A stretch of 64,000 bases of DNA. Origin: Tremella fuciformis. Lineage: Eukaryota > Basidiomycota > Tremellomycetes > Tremellales > Tremellaceae. The notes under the pieces were generated by a model. The model saw only the letters and a program-made list of their open reading frames with translations, made no database searches and was not told the DNA's origin. Below are positions 1-11,846 of this stretch, in pieces. The position numbers and the translations under genes are program-made. The stretch covers positions 1,366,501 through 1,430,500 of the forward strand of contig CP136495.1 in NCBI GenBank assembly GCA_032768795.1, read 5' to 3'. Numbering within the stretch: position 1 is the stretch's first letter; every line of letters begins with the position of its first letter.

Positions 1-1435
1 CCGGGCCTGGGCCCGCCGGTGCCGCAGGTGCACATCAGCATGCACCCCATGTGGGCCAGCGGCCCGCCTCGCCCCCACCCGCCCCGTCCACCTCCAACTC
101 TCCCCTCCCACCGGGCCACATGGCCCGCGAGTCCATCGCATCCCTCTCGCCGGGCGCGGCGCTCAGCACGACCATTAGCAGAGGCAGCATGACCAGCGGC
201 ACCGGCATCCCGGCCATGGACCTCGATAACATGATCAGCAGGCTGCTCGAGGCGGGCTACAGCGGCAAGGTCACCAAGAGCCCGCCGCTCAAGAATGCGG
301 AGATCGCCAGCGTGTGCGCGGTCGCGCGCGAGGTCTTTCTGAGTCAGCCGACACTTATCGAGTTGAGTCCTCCCGTCAAAATTGTCGGAGACGTACATGG
401 TCAGGTGAGCAATTTTCCCCTCCCTTCCTAGCCCGCACGCACACACACATGATGTCATTCTGACCGCAAGTATGCCGACCTCATACGCATGTTTGAGATG
501 TGCGGCTTTCCCCCGCAAGCGAATTACCTCTTCCTCGGCGACTATGTCGATCGCGGCAAACAGTCCCTCGAAACGATCCTCCTCCTGCTCTGCTACAAGA
601 TCAAGTTTCCCGAGAACTTCTTCCTCCTGCGCGGCAACCACGAGTGTGCGAATGTCACGCGGGTCTATGGATTCTACGACGAGTGCAAGCGCCGCACAAA
701 CATCAAGACGTGGAAGACATTCATCGATGTCTTCAACGCCTTGCCCATTGCCTCTATCGTTGCGAGCAAAATCTTCTGTGTGCATGGGGGTCTTAGCCCG
801 AGCTTAAAGAGCATGGACGATATCAGAAGAATCCAGAGACCAACAGGTCAGCTTGGTCACTGGTCCCGAAGACGCAGCTGACGAAGAAGACGTGCCTGAC
901 TTTGGACTGCTTAACGATCTTGTATGGTCTGATCCTTCGGACACGACCCTTGATTGGGAGGACAATGAACGCGGAGTATCGTACTGTTATGGCAAGAGTG
1001 TCATCAACGCCTTTCTCGCCACACATGTGAGTCAGCTCACATGTTCGACAGTTGCGAGCTGATGTTCAGGACATGGACTTGATATGTCGCGCACACATGG
1101 TGGTGGAAGACGGATACGAGTTCTACAACGACCGGACACTGGTGACTGTCTTCTCGGCACCGAACTACTGCGGCGAGTTCGATGTGAGTCTCTTGTCGTC
1201 AGGTCTTGGCCCAGCTCACGGCGCAGAACTTTGGCGCGGTCATGTCTGTGTCTGAAGACTTGTTGTGCTCGTTTGAGCTTCTCAAGCCGCTCGATGGTGC
1301 GGCACTAAAGAAGGAGATGACAAAGTCGAAACGGAAATCGTGCGTCTGATATTGGCCAGATGATTATCGCTAACGGGCAGACTACAAAATCACCAATCTC
1401 CCCCAAATAACCCAGTAGGACCGCAATCATTCTAG
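1..1435 (+). CDS. PPZ1: PPZ-type Ser/Thr protein phosphatase, 5' end outside window
   Basis: Catalytic subunit of a PP1-like phosphatase of the Ppz class, known in yeasts for control of K+/Na+ homeostasis and cell integrity. The frame is open to the left edge, so the gene is 5' partial and the visible N-terminal part is Ser/Pro-rich, as in Ppz. Exons: <1-404, 471-846, 890-1026, 1070-1183, 1227-1339, 1381-1435. Metallophosphatase motifs GDVHGQ, GDYVDRG, RGNHE and the [11 protein letters not shown] block are present. MFEMCGFPP and the C-terminal [10 protein letters not shown] favour Ppz over Glc7. The last intron (donor gtgcgt, branch gctaac, acceptor gcag) gives an end in PQSF; if it is retained, translation stops at 1347-1349, three residues after KRK. 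Family assignment is sure; the exact C terminus is less so. Confidence 0.9.
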
Positions 1436-2324
1436 TCTGGCATTCGCTCTTCGTATCTTGGTCGTTCTTTCTTTCCGGGACAATCCGTTACCAGTGCACC
1501 CTATACACATCGCCCATCGTTCTAATGCAATCACAAGACAAAGTACGCATACAACACGGCGCCAAGACCTTTCTCCCTCATTTCGGCTCACACACACTCA
1601 CTCACACAACACCCGTCATCTTTCCGCCGTCCGCCAAGCACGAGCATGACGAAATGTACAATATCGCTTTGGAGCGCCCCGTGGCAGATACAGGCAAGCG
1701 CTCTTCCAAACCCAAGAGCCAAGAAAGCAGAGCAGCCCCGGACAGTGAAGGGCAGAGAGGAGCGGTGAGATTTGGGCATCAGGGCCTTGATTCGGATCTT
1801 GAACTGTTTGTGCATGACGCTGGGCCATTGGTCATTGGGCCGAGGACTGTAACACCTAGTTGGCTATCTATGCACGCGTTGTCATCGTACACACCCTTCA
1901 TAAAAATGCCACGCCGGGTGAATCCCCGATATTCCCGAAAGCGGACTAGGGATTAGAGTTGATTCGGGCAGAGCCTCGGGCATGACGGGGATGGAGGTTC
2001 TACTTTTCCCACTGTCCATCACTCTACTCTACTGCTCCCCGAGGCTCATCCCCGATTCTCTCTGTCTCTCTCTCTCTCTTGGTCTCGCAGAGAGGGGGCT
2101 GCTCGTGACATCAGCCGCCTTACACATCGTCTCGGACTAACTGGCGCTCATCGCGACAGTCCACTTTGCCACCGAAACCCGTTTGCAGATCATCGAGGGA
2201 CCGCCGGTCGTCGTGGTCGTCTAGGGCGGCTTGACCGAAGGACCCAAGGAGGGATCCACCGTCGCCATCGCCATCGACTCGCGCTCTTTCCACTCTATCC
2301 GCTCGGCGGCTCACTCCGTTCGCC
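1436..2324. promoter_or_regulatory. Intergenic: 3' of PPZ1 and promoter of the Zn2Cys6 gene
   Basis: No convincing gene. Open frames here have no family resemblance and no splice-supported extension. A pyrimidine tract of CT repeats lies at about 2058-2080, some 250 bases before the next start codon, of the kind common in basidiomycete promoters. Confidence 0.5.
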
Positions 2325-5300
2325 ATGGGCGACCACATCAACCTCAACCACCCGTCCAACCACCCCCCGCCATACTTTCGCCCGAACAACATCGAGCGGC
2401 CCATGGACCAGAACACCATCGCCTACATCGAGACGGCCATGCCGCCCCCTCCACCCCTCGCGCCGCCCGCCTCCACCCCGGCACCCGCCGCGGCACGGCC
2501 GCAGCACGACGCCGACGGCCCGCACGGCGTGCTCAAGCGCAATCAGGCGTGCAAGGCCTGCCGCAAGCGCAAGCTCAAGTGCGACGCGGTCAAGCCGCAC
2601 TGCTCGACGTGCGTCCGGTCGTACAAGCATCTCCTGCGCACATCGCCGAAGAGCAACCCGGTCTTGACGTGCGAATACGACGATGGGGTCTATGACACCG
2701 CCGCGGCGGCGGGGCTGCCCGGCCAGCTGGATTTGGGCCTGCAGTCGCATGTCCATGCACATGCGTCGCCGGCCATCAGCGAGGAGGACGATGAGGGCAG
2801 GAAGCGGAAGCGGAAGAGCGGCATCAGTCGGCCGCGCGAATCTTCCGGCATCAGCGACGAGCGCGAGGCGCTCATGCAGCGCATTGGTATGTCCTTTCCT
2901 TTCCGTCTCCCTCCCTTCCCAGTATCTCTCAGTCCGCGTTCGTCTCGCTGACCATCAGCCGAGCTCGAGGCACAGGTCCAGGCCAAAAATGCAAAAGGTT
3001 CGGCCGATCCGAACCGCTCCTGGTCCACCACCACTGCCAGCCAGCCAATGCCCGACCTCGCCGCACCTTCACCGACGGCCTTTCTCGAGATGCTCTCCTC
3101 GGCGGCCAGCGCGCAGGCCGACCAGAGCGGTGCGAACTCGGTATCCATCGGTATGCGCCAAGGTGCGAACAACGAGACCATGATGGGCAACGTGGCCCCC
3201 TGGGGCGAGACTCCAACCGACTCCACCAACGCTCGAGAGCATACCGGCTGGACACCAATGTTCCCCTCGGGTCCCCCGGACCCTACCGCACCGCGGTCCC
3301 CGGTGCCTCAGCATTCGCGAGCATCGGCCAGCGCTCAGTCTATCGCCTCGACATCGCGACCGATGTCGGGATCCCATCAAAATAGCGGCACGGCCGACCC
3401 TTCGCCCAATGCACCGCCGGGTCTCTCGCCGAATGCTATCTTCACATTCTCGCCAGGACCTACTGGGCCGTCCGCCACCAGCATACCAAACGTCCCCGCT
3501 CCGGCCAACACCAACTGGCCACCGGCTCCCGATGCCAACGGCAATATCCAGCCAAGCACCCGGCTGGACGGACCGTGGCGGGCTGTCGAGACCGTTGAGA
3601 CGGTCTTCCAATCGGGCATGGGCAAGACCACTCTCGATGCCACTGCCACGTTCACAGCAACCGACTCTGATATGCCGCAGCTTGACGAGGCCTTACAGCA
3701 GCAATTGCTCATGGATCTCTTCTGGCCAGGATGGCCGCCTAATCTCCCAGAGCCGAACATTGTCAACGATCTGTGAGCTAGGACGTAAGCGATTGGTCAC
3801 ATAGCTGACGTACAGGATCGAGTCATTCTTCGACCTCGTCCCGAACATGTCGCGACTTCTGCACCGGCCGCGCTTCCTGGCAAGAATGGCTTTGCCCCCG
3901 ACGCACAGCAACTTTCCGCACCCCGCTTTGATCCACGCAATCTGTTGTTCTGCTGCAGCCTGGTGTCCTCCGAGCGTCTACGAGCGTTCTTCATATGTCC
4001 AAGACGCCACTTGGATGTTTGGCACGGAGAAGGGTAGCAGGGCTGCTCAGAACTTTGGCATGCGCCAAGCGGCGTTCGCAAAGGAAGCTGTGCAGGACGG
4101 CCTCAACACCGGCAATCGACTTTTCGACGTGGTCCGCGCGATGATCATCCTCAGCAGAGTCTTTATCGACGATACCCGGATGCTCGAGTGCTGGGCCTAC
4201 TGCGGCCTCGTAGCACGCATGTCGCTCCCACTTGGTCTCAATGTCCGATCTGCCGAGCTGTCCCTCAAGTCTGTCATGCTGCCTCCGCCCGTCGATGCGC
4301 TCGAGCGTGAAGAGAGGAGAGTCGCCATGTGGATGGCGTTCTACCACGATACTGTCGCCTCCTCCGCTTCGGGTTGGGGTACCTCCATCTCCCTTGAGGA
4401 GCTGTCTGTACCGCTGCCCGTCGCCGTTGCAGACTTCGAAGCTGGGTCGGAGTTCATGGAACCCAATCCGCAAGATCTGGACTCACCCGACTTCTGGACC
4501 AAGCACCCTGTTGCCGATCCATTCGTCATGGCCATGAAAGCGGCCGTCATCATGAACCGCGTGAATCGCTTTGTTCGACGTTGGAAGAACCGGCGTTTGA
4601 GGGAAGACGATGATCTCGACGGCTTGCAGCGCCCCGACTTTAGGGAGCTGGCCAACGCCATTGCTTGTTTCCAGATGAGCTTCCCGGCTGCTCTGCGCAA
4701 CCCGTGCAAGCTCAACGCGAAGCGCAAGCTCGACATCGACCTCATCTCTGCACACATGTTGCCTCACGCCGCGACCATTTGCCTCCACGAGCCTTTCGCC
4801 GATATCACTGATCCGAACGACCCGGCTACTCGGCGCATGATTGCCGCCTGTCAGAGTATGGTCAACATTGTCCAGCAGCTCGCCAGTGTCCTCAACGATG
4901 GTGTCCAGAACTTTGCGAGCATCATGCACTCGTCAGCCAGTGTGTGCTTGGTCACCAGTGCAAGGACGAGTCTGCTATTTTACCGTTACGCCCTGAATGT
5001 GGGCGATACCGCCGCGGCCGAAGGGCACAGGATGGACATTGAGATGATTAGGTGGGTCTCTTCCACATGGGACTCGTGCTGTGCTTACCTCGCAGAATGG
5101 CTCTTGCGCAGTATGGCGCTAAGTTCAAGATTGGACACCACCATGCTCAGCTCTTGGAGTACTTCTTGGATCGCTCGACCAACCCGACTCTTGAGAAGCT
5201 TCAAGCGCATTATCCCGAGCACCCGCGACCCGGGGCGTGAGTCTCTTCCTATGTACAGGCGATGACAGAAGCTAATGGCTAGACCCGAGCTGCACCCCAA

Positions 5301-6216
5301 TTGTAACCTCGGCCATTGCATCATGAATGCTCTGAATATCAAGCGAGGCTACTGGAAGCTTCCAGCTTCCAACGTGCCCTCGTCCAATGGCGTATCGCCG
5401 TTCACCTCGACGCCCGAGTCCACTACAAACATTCATCCCAGCATGCCTCCGCGTAGCGCCACCTCGCAAAGCGCCGCCAGCAATGGTCTTCCGGAGAACA
5501 GCCCGAAGAATCCGCGTGGCGGCAGCACGGCGGGTGTTGCGCCCTTCCATGGTATGGGAAGTATGGGCGGGACGGATTGGCATGTGCAGAACGTCATGCG
5601 CAACGCTTCCGGACTCGGCGAGCCGAAGACCAGCAGCGCGAGTCCGTCTTCGAATGCGGGATCGGGGTCTGGACCGGGCTCGGCATCTGTCGCCAGCTCT
5701 CAAGTCCGTCACCAGAGCGGCGAGCCTTCGAAAGGGCTCAATGCCTCTCGAATGCCTCAGCATCCGCTCGGGAGTTATCCGAATGACGAGTCGAGCTGGA
5801 GTGGGCCGCCTTTACCTGGCCAAGACCAGCGGGATACCACGGGACCCAACGCCACGGCTCCTCCGCTGGACGAAGGTGTCAGTGCTCCACCGCCGCAGCC
5901 GTGGAATCAGACGCCACCACAGCGATCCAACGGTGGCGAGCCACTCCCGGTCAAAAACGCATCCCGCACAGCTTTCCACCTGCTCGATGGTTCTGGGACG
6001 GGATCCGACCCGAGTTGGGGCGGCGGGCCGGAGAATCAGAAGTCACTAAAGGAGGCGGCAGCGGCGGAGAATCTGCTCCTTGACGAGTCGGCGTCTGCTC
6101 GGGCCAGCCCGAATCGACAAGCTGCGACTGGGACGCAGGCGGATGCGTTCCCGCCATTTGCATCGATGAGCTCGCAAATGAAGGCGATCTACAACGCGAT
6201 ACATGATCAGCAGTAG
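2325..6216 (+). CDS. Zn2Cys6 fungal-specific transcription factor
   Basis: Nuclear DNA-binding regulator; target pathway unknown. Exons: 2325-2886, 2959-3772, 3816-5051, 5096-5236, 5283-6216. Residues about 75-120 hold the zinc cluster: CKACRKRKLKC, then CSTC, and a sixth Cys only after a 19-residue loop (family usually 6-9). Further on come a basic stretch (RKRKRK), a short coiled-coil-like segment across intron 1 (IAELEAQVQ), a Ser/Pro-rich linker, and the middle homology region starting near IESFFDLVPNMSRLLHRP. The C-terminal 300 residues are low-complexity (Ser/Gly/Pro/Asn). Introns 2-4 are 43-46 nt with gctgac- or gctaa-like branch sites. The start is the first ATG of the open frame and sits in a good context. 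The domain call is firm; the regulon cannot be inferred. Confidence 0.9.
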
Positions 6217-6417
6217 GGCATCTTGGGATAGGTTTATACGTATATGATTTAGTGCACGGTGTAGATGAGTATAACTTGTGTTTTTCTGGTCTGTTTGACA
6301 GCTCATGATGCACCATTCTTGTCTTCGCTCTGCAGTCGAGAGGTCCGTGCGGAGATATAAATTTAAAATTGCATGGGCATCGATCGCTTCTGCGGAATAT
6401 TGTATCGACGGCTCTGG

Positions 6418-7316
6418 TCAACAGAACAGTCGGCACTGCCGTCCTTTCACCTCCCGATCCTTCCTAGCCCTGCTCTCGCGCTGTAGAAGCCCAGACCCAT
6501 CCCGTCGCACACCTTCTTCCCCCGGAGCCCGCCTCGCCCCACCCGGAGAGGTGGGAGCAGCGGTCATCCTGCCGACCAAGGGACACACGATACTCGGGGT
6601 CTCACGCACGGCCAGTGATCCTATTAGCGGCCCCCCGCAAACGTAGTCTGGGGAATCCCCGCCCAAGGGGTAGTTGGGCCCGCACGGCGGAGGACACTTT
6701 GGGGGAGGGAGGCCGAGCAGTTTTTTCACGTTCACTTGTTTTGTGAAATATTTGAAGGACGTGTCGCCGCTTATCTGCGGGTTAGCCTGCCTCCCCCTCC
6801 AAACACAATGAAGGACGCTGAGCCACTCCGGTAGAAGGGTTGGAGCGTGGGAGGGGGAAAGAGGGGCAGGGTGGAAGGGCTCACGCCGACGAGGAACGGG
6901 ATGGCCGCTACGAGAGTATAGTTGCCCTCTTCGATAGTATCCGGCACGACAATCTGCAGGTCGAGCCTAGCCTTGAACGGCATGGTACTCCCCCTCAGCT
7001 CCTCCCTCTTTATACTTTCTGAATGAGGGGGCTCACGAGAGGTCGGTATAGTTGATCTGCGTGCCGACGCACGTATCACACACCACACTGGCGTTCTTCA
7101 GACCAAAGACCACCTGCCCATCAGCCCTCGGCGACCCGACGACGAAGGAGACGACGCAGCGCCATAGTCGTTGTAGGTCACGGGGGACTCGCTCTCGTAC
7201 AGCGTGGCGGTGAATGCTTGGCCGATCCAGAGGCGGTCGGGCGCGGTGATGTTGTATATGGCGGCCAGGGTGGGTGTCGCCAGCACCGCGACGAGGCAGA
7301 TGGCGAGAGTTAGCAT
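6418..7316 (-). CDS. Small secreted Nis1-like protein, copy C, possibly decaying
   Basis: Third member of a tandem family (see 7589-8144 and 8599-9172), with the same four-exon layout: 7161-7316, 7037-7113, 6885-6987, 6418-6774. An N-terminal signal peptide of about 18 residues is followed by the family features (ITAPDRLWIGQAFTATL, CDTC pair, YTLVAAIPFLVG). Two oddities: the intron 1 donor, GTGAG in both sisters, reads GCTGCG here, a poor match even for a GC-AG intron; and the last exon does not stop after the VNV strand but runs on for about 105 residues of Pro/Cys/Arg-rich sequence unlike the sisters. It may be a pseudogene in the making, a diverged copy, or have a misjudged 3' end. The Nis1 link is by remembered family pattern, not by search. 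Confidence 0.5.
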
Positions 7317-7588
7317 GGCGACGGCTTAGCTGGGATGACTGGAGGGAGCGGTGCCGTCTCTGATATCCCGAGGGGGCGGATGAGTACTTATGAGTGCTCT
7401 CGTCACGAGTGACACCTGCTGGTCTGTGCTGTTCGCTACCGTGCCGAGCAAGGGCGCTGGCCGTGTCTAACACAGACACAGAGGACACAGAGCTACACAG
7501 GGGTTTATATGGTACACGCATACACAATCGAGGGGTCATTATGGTCATTCACAGTCATTGTCCGTCTTCATCTTCATTTTCCTCTCGT

Positions 7589-8144
7589 TCAAGAGCTGGG
7601 CGCCTGCACGGTGACCGACTGGTTAAAGTACCTGATCCCCGTCTCGCCCGACGCCTGCATATCAGCTCAGCCGCACATCCCCCAAAGGTAGAGACGCTCA
7701 CGCCCACGAGGTACGGGACGGCCGCGACGAGGGTATAATCGTCTGCCGCGTAGCCCTCGGGGATGGGGACGGAGAAGGTCTGATTCCCGAGAGTGGTGTC
7801 TTTGCTACTTCGTGAGCCACAACCTAGGGCAAGATTAGAGGGCGCACTACAGGTTGTTGTACGACAGCTCGGAGCCCAGGCATTCCTGGCACGTATTCAG
7901 GTTGTCCCCCTTCAAACCCCACACCACCTGCCGGTCAGCCCTCGCCCAGAACAAGAGATACTCAGAGACTCGGTCTCCGACTCACACCAAAGTCGTCCCA
8001 GTTCTGGATGTACGACTGGACCACGAGCGTCGCGGTAAAGTTCTGGCCCGAGTACACGGTGGACGGGGCGGACATGCTGTTCACGCGGGCGAGGGCGGGT
8101 GTGCACGCCACGGCGGCGAGGATGAGGGCGGCGAGGGCGTACAT
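7589..8144 (-). CDS. Small secreted Nis1-like protein, copy D
   Basis: A 134-residue protein predicted to be secreted. Exons: 7986-8144, 7851-7927, 7702-7804, 7589-7654; introns 46-58 nt. Signal peptide about residues 1-19 (ends PALA). The mature part begins [21 protein letters not shown], continues [10 protein letters not shown], has two close Cys (CQEC), several N-glycosylation sequons and the block [12 protein letters not shown], and stops after SVTVQAPSS. The arrangement (short beta-strands, P-x-G-x-x-F-x-A, SYIQ) resembles the Nis1 family of fungal secreted proteins, some of which act on plant immunity; that function is not shown here. The exon phases match copies C and E exactly, so the three arose by tandem duplication. 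Confidence 0.75.
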
Positions 8145-8598
8145 CGTGTGTGATGAGGTGGTAATACGTTCTTAGTGGTGTGTGTGTGTGTGAGAGAGAG
8201 AGAGAGCAGGTGAGTAGAGTCAAGAGAGAGATGAGGAGAAAGGAGTTGGACCCCAAGGATCAGCTTATATAGCTCGACACTTGACCTCCTGCACTAAGTT
8301 GGCTAGGCCGTCCGACGTCACAGCCTCAACGTTGACGTCCTTTCGACCCATCTCACCGCTCGAGCAGGCGCCGAGGGGACATCGGCCCGCGCTGCATGTC
8401 CGCCCTACACCCTACGCCGCTCACTCATGCATGCGTGCATGCGTCGTCGAGACCGGTGATGCTGATGGATGGACGAGATGCGGTGCTATATCACGCGGTG
8501 GTGGATGCGCCGAACTCTATTTTGGGCAACGACCTGGTCGTGGCGGTGTGGCACCTCTACACAGAGTACATGAGAAGTGCGTGATGCAATACATAAGG
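8145..8598. promoter_or_regulatory. Intergenic: promoter of copy D, 3' side of copy E
   Basis: 454 bases without a supportable gene. It contains the GT/AG microsatellite close to the copy D start and a repeated tgcatgcg motif near 8425-8443. Confidence 0.4.
8175..8206. repeat. (GT)n-(GA)n microsatellite
   Basis: Alternating GT then GA dinucleotides, about 32 bases, lying 30-60 bases upstream of the start codon of secreted copy D. Confidence 0.85.
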
Positions 8599-9172
8599 CT
8601 AAGAGGAGATGGTGACATTCTGCTGGAAGCTGCGCACTCCCACGTCGCCCTGCACGACCTGGGCATTTTCCTTCTCGTCAGCGTGTTCCTCCGTCCTCCT
8701 TTCGTGGGGGACTCACCATGGACATGAACGGGATCGCAGCGACGAGCGTGTACTCGCCTGCCTCGGTCGGCGCAGGCAGGGTATAAGTGACATTGGGCCG
8801 GCCGTCGTTGGGCATAGTATCACTGCCCGTCAGCTACTCCACCGACGAACGCATCTTCACCAAGGGAAAGTGAAGACTGACTATAGGTTCTGGTAGGCGA
8901 ACTGCATGCCGACGCACTCGTTGCATGCCGCCTGCTCGGACGTCTTGTAGCCCCATACGACCTATCATCAGCTCGCCAGACAGGCAGATCAGGGAGAGCC
9001 TCACGCCGTAATCGTACCATGCGGCAGCGGTGCCTCTGAGGGAGAACACCACGGTGAATTCTTGTCCGACTTTGAGCGATGAGGGCGCTTGCATGGCGTT
9101 GATGCGCACGCTCGCCATGGCTGGCGTGAGGAGTGCTGCGGCGGAGAAGAAGAGCTTGGTGAGGGAGACCAT
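8599..9172 (-). CDS. Small secreted Nis1-like protein, copy E
   Basis: A 137-residue predicted secreted protein, first of the tandem triplet in transcription order. Exons: 9005-9172, 8882-8961, 8717-8822, 8599-8658; introns 43, 59 and 58 nt, in the same phases as copies C and D. Signal peptide about residues 1-21 (ends AMAS), then INAMQAPSSLKVGQEFTVVF, WYDYG, a Cys pair (CNEC) and YTLVAAIPFMSM, with a final QNVTISS before the stop. The Cys pair and the YTLVAA block are shared by all three copies, while the N-terminal third and the loops differ widely. Probably extracellular; role unknown. Confidence 0.72.
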
Positions 9173-9505
9173 GACAAAAATTAGCTCAAAGTGGTTAGGA
9201 GTGTTGGTGGGTGGGTCGTTGCTCTGGTGGTTGTGATGTTGTGGTGTTATAGGCGAGGGGTGGTGAACGAGGTGGGCAAGTCAACGGCAGATGATGGGGG
9301 ATGTGGGTATGGATGTGTCTAGCTGGCCACCGACTTTTCTACAGCTGCTCCACATGAAAGGATCACCAGCCGCTTCCTGCTCCTTTCACACCGCAGTCCA
9401 CGCGCACCACCTGCGAGACCTTCGAAACACCCCAGACGTCGATCAGGCAAGCGTGTCACACCTCGAGCTAGCGTCTCGTCTCGTCATGCATACAGTACGA
9501 GTATG
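9173..9505. promoter_or_regulatory. Intergenic: promoter of copy E, 3' end of PUF6
   Basis: 333 bases between the start of secreted copy E and the stop of PUF6, both on the minus strand. I see no gene or strong motif in it. Confidence 0.4.
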
Positions 9506-11846
9506 TTACAGCGAAGCCAGACGCTCCACGAGCAGCGCCGCACCTTTCTGCTCGCTCGCTCCCACCGCCTCTCGCACGTTCTTGGCTCCCAGCACTTTCT
9601 TCACCTCGGCGCCCTGGCCAGCTGCCACCAGGGCGTTGACCAGCTCGAGCACCACGAACGGCGCGCCTTTCGCCACTTCCACTGCGTTTGTGGCTCCTTC
9701 CACTTCTTCAGACGAGATCGCCGCCCAGAATGCCGTGGCGGATATCGAAGACAGATCCGCGTCGACCACTTCCACTTGCCCAAGTTTTGAGTTGAAGTGG
9801 CCGCCTGACAGGAGCAGCTTGTATGTCCGCGTGGCGTGACTCAAGTTGAGCACATGCGTCGAGTCGTCTTCCTCCTCTGACGGAGCCGAGTATGGTTCCG
9901 CCACCGGTCGCAACAGCGTTTCTACCGCTTTGCTCTTGTCTACTCACTTAGCACAATCTTCTTGCCCCAAAGTATGACTCACCGCCCTCCGCAGAGAGCA
10001 TGATCTCCTGCACGAGCAAACCAGCGGCAGGATCCCGCACCATCTCGTCTCCCTTCTCCTCGACCAGCTTGAGCAGTCCCTCGCTGGCATAGCCTTTGAT
10101 CTCCTGTCTCCGGACGCTCGGGTCTTTCTTCGATGTCCCGATTTCACGAGCTTTCTGCGCCGATGCCGCTAAAGATTGTAGGGACGATGGCATGCTGTGT
10201 CGTGTTGAGAGAGGGGCAAGCAGATATGTCAAGGCTCGTCGGCCGACTTTGTCAAATGCCAGCAATGGGCCGAAACCGATAATGTCCTACACCGTCAGCT
10301 GGGTGATTAGTCCTATAGCTGAAACGCACTGAAACAAAGGCTCTCCCCATGAGTTTCGTGTCGCTGCGAGTTAGCTGAGCCCGTTTAGCTCAAGAACATG
10401 CTTACTCGACGCAGTCGAATGCTGTGAAGAGCACCATTTGAGCCTCTGCATCCTTGCACATCGCCTCGTCGTGTTTCCGCAATACTTGCAGGATTTGCTT
10501 TCGGTCCTGCATAGTCAGTATCGGCCATGGAAGTGAATGACATCCGCACCTTGGCATTGCCGCGGACGATCAGCTCTCGGACCACAGCTGAGCCGTCTTT
10601 CGTGTGGACAATGTCCGCTAGGCTCTCCAGAGCACTGAAAGGTCAATGATAGTTTATCGATACAAAGGAGACACCGACGCGCTCAAGACCTCTCGCATCT
10701 TTGCGTCCGCAGTCTCCTGGTCCAAGAAGCGATAGACGCAGGTCATGTAGTCGAGGGCAAGGCGATGGAAGATGCCTTGAGCCAGTGCCTTCTTTTGGGG
10801 GGCGTTAAAGATGTCCTGGACTGCCTTGCCCACATGCTCCAGCACCCTCTCCTTCCCCTTGCCCTCTGGCATCTTGGCAAGAACCTCTTCTAATGTTGGC
10901 GTGTCGGCGTTCTTCGACTCGAAGAGAGTGGCCTCCTTCGGGAAGAAGCCGCTGACGAGCAGTTTACGCTCCTTGCTCGTCGCGTACAGCTCGTAGAAGT
11001 CGGAAAGAGGCACAACGGCTTCGGAGTGGAAGAGCAGGGATGAGATGTGAGGCGCGATGGCTTGGGCCAGGAGAGGTCGGATGGAGGGACAGTAACGAAT
11101 GAGCTTGCCCATGAGGAACTAGGAGTCAGCAATTACACCGTTAAGGAGCGATGAGCTTACCTTGGAATATTTGGATTCCATCATGGCTCTCCACTTTGGC
11201 TGAAGCTCCATTGCCACGCCTAGTCGCTCTTCTTTCCCGCCGTACTTGACGATCTACTATAAGCTCGACGTCCCAAGTAGCATGAAGACCTCACCGTCTG
11301 CAGTACTCGCCCACCCTTGTGACCTCTCGAGATCTCGGCTACACGACCTTTGGCCGACTCCCACAGCTCGGCGATTGCCTGCTTACGCTCCTCCTTGCCC
11401 AGGTCTGCCCGTCTCGCCTTTTCCCACAGTGGCAGCAGTTTATCCTGCAAAAGAGGATGCGAGGGTAGAAGCGCAGTGCGATGCGGCTGCGCCGCGTGCA
11501 GAGCCTGCCGCTCGGCCTTGGACATGCGAGGTCGCTTCTCTAATGCCAGCTGCGAGGTGCTTGCGCCTGCGTCGCCGTTGAGCTGGTCGACATCCATGTT
11601 GTCATCTTCGTACTCTTCCTCCTCAGCCTCATCCTCGTCCGCAGCAGCGTTGCTCGTGATGGGACGCTTTCGCTTGGGCGCTTCTTCTTCTGCATCCCGT
11701 CCGCCTTTGGGTTTACCGGGGGCGGACTTGGCCTGGCTATCGAATTTGCGAGTCCCAGTCGACTTGTTGAACTTGGTCGACTTATTTGATGGCTTCTGCG
11801 CCCGTTCGGGGGCCGGTCTTTTCTTGCTCTGGACTTTGCTGGACAT
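9506..11846 (-). CDS. PUF6: Puf6/PUM3-like pumilio-domain protein
   Basis: Nucleolar RNA-binding protein; in yeast Puf6 helps 60S ribosome assembly and represses ASH1 mRNA. 680 residues in eight exons: 11295-11846, 11161-11253, 10679-11118, 10550-10634, 10406-10506, 10330-10363, 9983-10286, 9506-9939; all introns are 41-44 nt. The N terminus is Lys/Arg- and Glu/Asp-rich (nucleolar type). Puf repeats follow, with RGHKGGRVLQT, QPKWRAMMESKYSKF and MGKLIRYCP, and the CPL C-terminal domain begins near IIGFGPLLAFDKVGRRAL. The start MSSKVQ is chosen at 11846 because the upstream in-frame extension shows no family resemblance and lies in the divergent promoter. It shares this promoter with IRE1. Confidence 0.93.

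Noticed and set aside
3069..3611. 180-codon minus-strand frame inside the Zn2Cys6 gene
   Set aside because: Antisense shadow of a low-complexity coding exon.
6418..9172. A biosynthetic or toxin-antitoxin style gene cluster
   Set aside because: Only three paralogous small secreted proteins are present; no biosynthetic enzymes, transporter or regulator is clearly linked to them.
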